A stretch of 64,000 nucleotides of DNA, from positions 17,024,001 through 17,088,000 of the forward strand of contig JALMGJ010000008.1 of NCBI GenBank assembly GCA_023362775.1, read 5' to 3'. Numbering within the stretch: position 1 is the first letter of the stretch; each line of letters starts with the position of its first letter. Of the stretch, positions 58,576-64,000 are shown piece after piece. The position numbers and the translations under genes are program-made. The stretch is from Charina bottae (taxonomy: Eukaryota; Chordata; Lepidosauria; Squamata; Charinaidae). The notes under the pieces are model-generated. The model had not been told where the DNA came from. It did not search any database and saw only the letters and a list, made by a program, of their open reading frames with translations.

Positions 58576-58833
58576 ATACATAAATATATGTATTTATATG
58601 ACATAAAGCTATAACAAACTCACTTTGCTTGGTCTTTCTACTGGTAGTGTTTATATTATTGTAGTAAATATTTTTCACTAAGTTCTGTGAGAGGTAAAGC
58701 TTCAGCCTATTGTCCTCTCATTGGACAATTCTTCTGTTTCTATGAAATCCCAACTTTCCATTCAATGAAACTGATTGCCAATTGTTTTGCTTCCTGTGAA
58801 TGGATTTTATTACACATATATAGATTTACTGGA

Positions 58834-58835
<2 letters not shown>
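58576..58835. other. No gene seen
   Basis: AT-rich unique sequence. Confidence 0.4.

Positions 58836-58873
<38 letters not shown>
58836..58873. repeat. (AC)n microsatellite
   Basis: About 18 AC dinucleotides. Confidence 0.97.
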
Positions 58874-58875
<2 letters not shown>

Positions 58876-59290
58876 GTTAACTTAAATTTGTATAAAGTTA
58901 AAACATCAAAATGGATGTATGTATAGATACAACCATCAGCTTTAAAATAAAAATTTCTTTCCTGTATTTCCCGTTTTTCCTGAATAACACCAAGTTCAGA
59001 TTCTGTTATAGGAAGTATTCCTTACTAGCATTACAATTCCTTTACATGTAGAATGTTCCTAGTTTGAACCCTGGAAGGAATCTATTATTTGTTTGTTTTT
59101 TCCTTCAAATCACTTGTCACCTCACATGTAGATTATTGCAGTGTGCTATATATGGGAAGACTACCTGGAAGCTACAGCTGATCTAGAACATGGCAATGCA
59201 AGCAGTCACACCTCTGCTAGTGAGCTGCACTAGTTACCATTGAGCTTTGTAGGTGACTAGTTACCAGTCACCTACAAAGCTCTTCATGGC

Positions 59291-59848
59291 ATTTGTTGTT
59301 GTTTATTCGTTCAGTTGCTTCCGACTCTTTGTGACTTCATGGACCAGCCCATGCCAGAGCTTCCTGTCAGCCGTCATCATCCCCAGCTCCCCCACGGTCG
59401 AGTCCGTCACCTCCAGAATATCATCCATCTTGCCCTTGGTCAGCCCCTCTTCCTTTTGCCTTCCACTTTCCCTAGCATCAGCATCTTCTCCAGGGTATCC
59501 TGTCTTCTCATTATGTGGCCAAAGTACTTCAGTTTTGCTTTTAATATCATTCCCTCAAGTGAGCAGTCTGGCTTTATTTCCTGAAGGATGGACTGGTTTG
59601 ATCTTCTTGCAGTCCAAGGCACTCTCAGAATTTTCCTCCAACACCACAGTTCAAAAGCATCTATCTTCCTTCACTCAGCCTTCCTCATGGTCCAGCTCTC
59701 ACAGCCATAGGTTACTACGGGGAATACCATTGCTTTAACTATGCGGACCTCTGTTGTCAGTGTGATGTCTCTGCTCTTAACTATTTTATCAAGATTTGTA
59801 ATTGCTCTCCTCCCAAGAAGTAGACATCTTCTGATTTCCTGGCTGCAA
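59291..59848 (-). mobile_element. BovB LINE 3' end, nested in CR1-L3
   Basis: Minus-strand BovB C-terminal region. VRIVKAMVFPVVTYGCESWT lies at about 59755-59690, then a frame break, then VPWTARRSNQSIL-like and YFGHIMRRQDTLEK (about 59530-59490). The terminal block TADRKLWHGLVHEVTKSRK follows at about 59375-59320, ending in AACAACAACAA. The CR1 reading continues on either side. Confidence 0.85.
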
Positions 59849-59954
59849 CTGATGCGACGTAGAAGATATGCCTTCTCTGTCAAGGCACCTGCCCTCTGGG
59901 ACAGTATCCACATCCTACCCCAAGGTTGGGACACCCCCAATCTTTCTATCCTTT

Positions 59955-59973
59955 ATGTATGTATGTATGTATG

Positions 59974-60003
<30 letters not shown>
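59955..60003. repeat. (TATG)n microsatellite
   Basis: Twelve TATG tetramers within the CR1-L3 3' region. Confidence 0.97.
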
Positions 60004-60004
<1 letters not shown>

Positions 60005-60255
60005 GTAATTTATATAGCTGCCCATCTCAAACCAGTGACTCTTTAAATAAGGCTTGAAGACCTGGCTTTTCCCCCAGGCTTTGGGTGTGTCTATTTGGAC
60101 TGGATGATGCTTATTATATTTGTCCTAAGTCCATTTTCCCCAGCGATGGCCATTTTTAAAATTGATTTAATATATTAAGTTTTTGGTTTTAACTTGTACA
60201 CTGCTCAGAGTTGCTGTGAGCTGAACCGACTTATAAACCTGAATTATAAAATTTT

Positions 60256-61189
60256 ATTTTGCTGAGCTCAACCTACTTTTCTGACTTGGCTGGTATAGTT
60301 CTTTTAAATACGCCCACTGGGCCATTTAATTATTTTTCCAGATGTTTCTGCCATGTTTCAAACCAGGGACGTTCTGCATGTAAGTTAGGTATTATGCATG
60401 TATGAAAGACCTGCTCTAACAGAATCTGCAGGGAAAATGTGGTGAGGGGGCATACCTGCCTCTGCGAAATAGCCAAACAAAGTGCAGATATTGGCCTAGA
60501 AGAAAGTGAAGCACAGCTGGCAAAACAGCAGCACTTGACCTAACAGAAGCTGGAAACCACAATTTTGAAAGTAAAGTGGAAAAACATGCCTGTAGTTTAT
60601 GTTCATGATGGGCAAGAGCAGACTGTATGGTGACATTGCCCATCCCTGCCTTCCAAAAATAGTTGTGGGCCTGTATTGGCAACAGGGCAACCTAGCAGTG
60701 TGTATAAGCCTTTGGATTTCCAGAATCAGATAACCAAGGGAACCTGAAGCAGCCATGGTAAAATTGGGAACAATTGCCTTGGATGGTTTTCTAGCCATCC
60801 TTGCAGCTGACAGCTCCAAGCTGGAAAAGGATTACCAATTGGACGGGGGTGGAATTTGTGGTAGCGGAGTCACAGCCTTCCCTCTTTCTGACTTAACTTC
60901 ACTCCTTTTCCATGTATACATAAATGAGGAGGTGAAATAAAAAGCACCAAAGACTGAGCTATTGGAGCAACCGTATTTTTTTAGAAGCAGTGTCTTTTCC
61001 ATGTCTGGAGACTGGAAGAGAGAGTTAATCCTCTCTTCAGGCTTGGATGATGTGATGAGTCCAAAATAAGTATCTATACCCTGGAGTCATTTTAGCTTTG
61101 ATTCTAACCCAGAAATAATTGGTAACAGGGCTCAGATGACACATTGGCTCATTCCCACATACATTAGACAAGGCTAAATTGGGTTTGAT
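60256..61189. other. No gene seen
   Basis: Unique sequence; frames at 60416-60940 on both strands show no recognisable domain. Confidence 0.4.
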
Positions 61190-61975
61190 AATTTGAAGTT
61201 TATTTATTACAATTATTTTCACCACTTCAATTGAACAAATCTAAGTGGCTTATAAGAAAAATATTTCACATGTACTGTAATGCAATAAATAACATAACAA
61301 TGTAACCATAAAAATCATTCCATTCTAAACTTCATAAAATCATAAATCATACAAATCCCAAGTATCTAATTATTATATGTTTATTCCCTAAATGCCATTT
61401 TAAATAAGCAGGTTTTTAACATCTTTAACCACATTAGTAGTACAGATGCAGTTCTTATCTTTCAGGGTAATTGGTTTCACAGGAGGGGAGCTCTGGCAGA
61501 GAATGCTCATTTCTAAGTCCCGTCTTGATGCATCTGTAGAGGTGCAAACACTAATCAAGTGCTCTCCACCAGCCCATGGAAGGTGGACAGAATCTACAAG
61601 AAGCAAGTGATCTGATATCACATCCATCAGATAATCACAAATATATCAATAGCCATACCCTTGGCTATTTAGGACGATTTAGAAATAAATTGTTTCAGCC
61701 TGAAACAACGTAGCTTCCCCAGTAATGTGTTACATGGACATACTGCTACACTCCATTACAGTAAGTATATGGGTGACTGCATCCTCCACCAGCTGTAGTT
61801 TCTGAGTAATCTTCAAGGGCAATTCCATGTGGACTGAGTTATAGTAGTATAGTATAGTATAGTATAGTATAGTATAGTATAGTATAGTATAGTATAGTAT
61901 AGTATAGTATAGTATAGTATAGTAGCATGGTGATGAGGTCATGAGTAAATGTCTGCTCCAGAAATGCTCCTAATT
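61190..61975 (-). mobile_element. CR1-L3 LINE, copy with (ATAGT)n expansion
   Basis: Minus-strand CR1-L3 C-terminal region and degraded 3' end. The 'ccatgtggactgagttatag' block (61827-61846), matching 'ccatgtagagtgcattacag' in copy 4, runs directly into (TATAG)n. CR1 sequence resumes after it ('catggtgatgaggtcatgag'). Confidence 0.7.
61846..61925. repeat. (ATAGT)n pentanucleotide microsatellite
   Basis: About 16 pentamers, positioned where the CR1-L3 copies have 'ttacagtattcca'. It apparently grew from a TATAGTAG seed inside the LINE. Confidence 0.95.
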
Positions 61976-62329
61976 GGCACAACCTTGTAATACAGGAAAT
62001 ATCAAGTTATTATGTCTAATGCTCTGAATGTTTCTTAAAATCTTTTGCATAAGTCTCAGAACACTGCTGTGTTTATGAATTTCTTTACAAAATGAAGTAA
62101 TCACTTTTCTGTTTCATCTGTCAGTAGTTTTGTCGCAGAATCACTGAAGGCTGTATTTTCACTTAAGAAAACATTCATGCTAAGATGAAATGTGGTTTGC
62201 TTGCCTTCTATATGAACACAGCCTGTTACAGATAAGCTATGATTTATATAGGATATAAACAGGCAGGTTATGGACAGAATTCTCTGCTATATCAGCTCTG
62301 CCATCCCTAGCTTATTTCTCTGCCCTTTC
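61976..62329. other. No gene seen
   Basis: AT-rich sequence without recognised features. Confidence 0.4.
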
Positions 62330-63470
62330 TGGTTGGTGAAAGTCTCCACGAAGATACCAGGAAGCGGGTTTTGATTGGTAATGAATGCTTCTTTAGAGAA
62401 GAGGTGCATCCAGCTACTTTGAAAGGGTGGCTGCTACATTCCTTCCTCAAAAGCTATCACTTGACCTGGCAATTTTTAACAACTAGCTGGTTTCAAATCT
62501 CCCTTTCTTGAAAAACTTGTTGAGAGTGTGGTAGGGTTGTAGTTGCAAAGAGTTCTAGAGGAAATGGAAACTTTGTTACAGTTCAGGCCCGAGTATGGAA
62601 CTGAATCCACATTGGTCACTCTTGTGGATGTCCTGTAGTGATAGGGTAAGTGGACCTTCCTGGTTCTGCCTGCTCTTATAGTGAACTTCAATACCATTGA
62701 TCATGGCATCCTTATGGACTGTCTGCAAACATGGGGGGGGGAGGCTATGCTGCATGGTCCTCCTCAAGTAGACAGTTGATGGCAGTGCAGGTGAGAAGCT
62801 GGGTCCTCCTCTGTGTGGGGTGCCATAGGGATTGATACTTTCTGTCCTTTTTTTTAACATCTACATAAAGCTGCTGGGGGAGATCATCCACCAGCATGGA
62901 GTCATAATTGCACTATTAGTATATAGATCAAAGCATTCCAAACTTTTCATGTTGGTGACACACTTTTTAGACATGCATCATTTTGCGACACACTCTTACA
63001 GCAGGGAAAAAGGCAGGCACTAGGACCTGCGTGGAATCCTGGCAGGGTTCGGAGGCAGCAGCAGCCGCGACACACCCAGACACTGCAGCTGACACACTAA
63101 CGTGTCCTGACACACAGTTTGGAAAGCTCTGATATAGATGATACTCAGCTGTGTATTTTAACAGCTGGCTGAACAGGAGATATTGTGGAGATTCTCTCCT
63201 GGTGCCTGGAAGATAGGAGGGTCTGGATGATAATGATCTATTTGAGTCAATCCCAGCAAGATAGAGTGACTTTGTCTGTAGAAGGCTTCCAATTCGAAAT
63301 ATTCCATTTTGGCTAATGATGGGGCTGCACTTCCCCAAGCAGAGCTGGTTGGTAATCTGGGTTTAGCTTGAAGATCAGGTGGCAGTTGTGGCTAGGCCTT
63401 TTGCATAGATCCACCTTGTCACTTTTCTGCTAAAGCTGTTATGGGTGCCATATAGTTTGCAGAATGGCTA
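62330..63470 (+). mobile_element. CR1-L3 RT region, interrupted by hAT
   Basis: Plus-strand CR1-L3 RT in several frames: an early RT block (about 62425-62530), FNTIDHGILMD (about 62685-62720), a degraded GVPQGS region (about 62815), NIYIKLLGEIIHQHGV (about 62858-62905), a hAT insertion, then DDTQLCI (about 63138-63158) and downstream remnants to about 63470. Confidence 0.8.
62921..63139 (+). mobile_element. hAT miniature element, subfamily B, copy 7, in RT motif
   Basis: The element 62929-63131 (203 bp) has the perfect duplication ATATAGAT (62921-62928 and 63132-63139). It carries one copy of the internal unit. The target is the CR1 sequence encoding the catalytic YADD box. Confidence 0.94.
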
Positions 63471-64000
63471 GTTAACATTTTAATTGTAGAAAAAATGCTC
63501 TAGAAACTTCAGCCTGCTTATTTAATGGCAACTGTGTATATAATTCAATAGCCTGATATTTAATACCTGCCATCTTACCATCAAAATTAAAAAATAGAAG
63601 ACGGAGGTTACTCTGGAGATAGAAAGACTGGCATTTTCACAAACTCAAAAGTAGCATTGCAACAGCTCAAATTTCCTATCTGTAACACTCTGAGGAGCTT
63701 GATGGGTCGCTAAGAATATTCGTATTAAAGATGACAAAATGACTTGAATCAGTAAATGCTTCAGCATGTAATAGGAAAGAAATTAAATATATCCTTCACA
63801 AGCTTATGAAAGAATACTGATTCCGAAAGTTCTTTGGTGAGTACAGATAAAATGTTTTGCATTTAATACAGTTTGAAACTAGAATTAAATATTTTATGTA
63901 ATTGGAAAATTATTCTATTGGAAACTTTATGGCTTTATGAATCCCGTCTCTGCCTCCTGCTTTGGTGTGGTGGATCGGTGCCACCTTTTCTCTTCCAGGG
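63471..64000. other. No gene seen; strong acceptor-like sequence at the edge
   Basis: AT-rich until 63940. The last 60 bp are pyrimidine-rich and end CCACCTTTTCTCTTCCAG|GG, a good match to a plus-strand 3' splice site with AG at 63997-63998. Any exon would lie beyond the window. Confidence 0.3.

Larger units (their letters stand above)
59100..60255 (+). mobile_element. CR1-L3 LINE, interrupted by BovB and (TATG)n
   Basis: Plus-strand CR1-L3: RT-to-C-terminal region at 59100-59290 (ending in the YKALHG-like block at 59270-59290), a BovB insertion, then RRRRYAFSVKAPALWDS (59854-59904), a (TATG)n array at 59955-60003, and the 3' end ('cactgctcagagttgctgtg', 60200-60220). Confidence 0.78.

Overview
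This window is vertebrate nuclear DNA, almost certainly from a squamate reptile (lizard or snake). The basis is its repeat content: a Sauria-type SINE with a BovB-like 3' tail, BovB and CR1-L3 LINEs, a tRNA-headed SINE, 5S rRNA-headed SINEs, R4-like and L1 retrotransposons, hAT miniature elements and very abundant simple repeats. There is no operon structure and no prokaryotic feature. I find no convincing intact host gene; the stretch looks intergenic, or like one long intron. Most long open frames are retrotransposon remnants or frames running through simple repeats.

Layout. 1-950: 5' part of a minus-strand BovB with an intact endonuclease frame that runs off the window. 1-5 kb: simple repeats, a 17-bp-TSD foldback element (3087-3381) and a hAT miniature element. 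5.8-8.1 kb: long minus-strand CR1-L3 with an internal deletion. 9.6-16.5 kb: hAT copy, polypurine repeats, an LTR-like unit with a 36-bp minisatellite, an old classical CR1, a second foldback (a perfect 94-bp palindrome) and two related TA-flanked elements. 16.7-20 kb: LINE fragments including a 1.9-kb R4-like element. 20.6-31.1 kb: 5S-type SINEs, tRNA SINE, Sauria SINE, a retroviral-type solo LTR and two CR1-L3 copies. 34-47.4 kb: hAT copies and two L1-type units with target-site duplications but no ORF2. 49.3-54.6 kb: CR1-L3 and BovB remnants, one CR1 interrupted by a hAT copy. 54.6-54.9 kb: a minus-strand protein-like segment, the only weak host-exon candidate. 56.7-58.0 kb: a 1.23-kb TA-flanked DNA element with 260-bp foldback arms. 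58-64 kb: CR1-L3 copies interrupted by BovB, hAT and microsatellites.

How the parts relate. The LINEs are the likely enzyme sources for the SINEs (BovB for the Sauria SINE, probably a CR1-like LINE for the tRNA SINE). The hAT family (seven copies, six with matching or near-matching 8-bp target duplications) inserted after CR1-L3, since two copies lie inside CR1 coding sequence. The most unusual objects are the two related foldback elements at 3.1-3.4 and 13.5-13.6 kb. They resemble terminal sequences of Penelope-like elements, and the longer one carries a hammerhead-ribozyme-like core. All family assignments come from reading the sequence; no database search was run.
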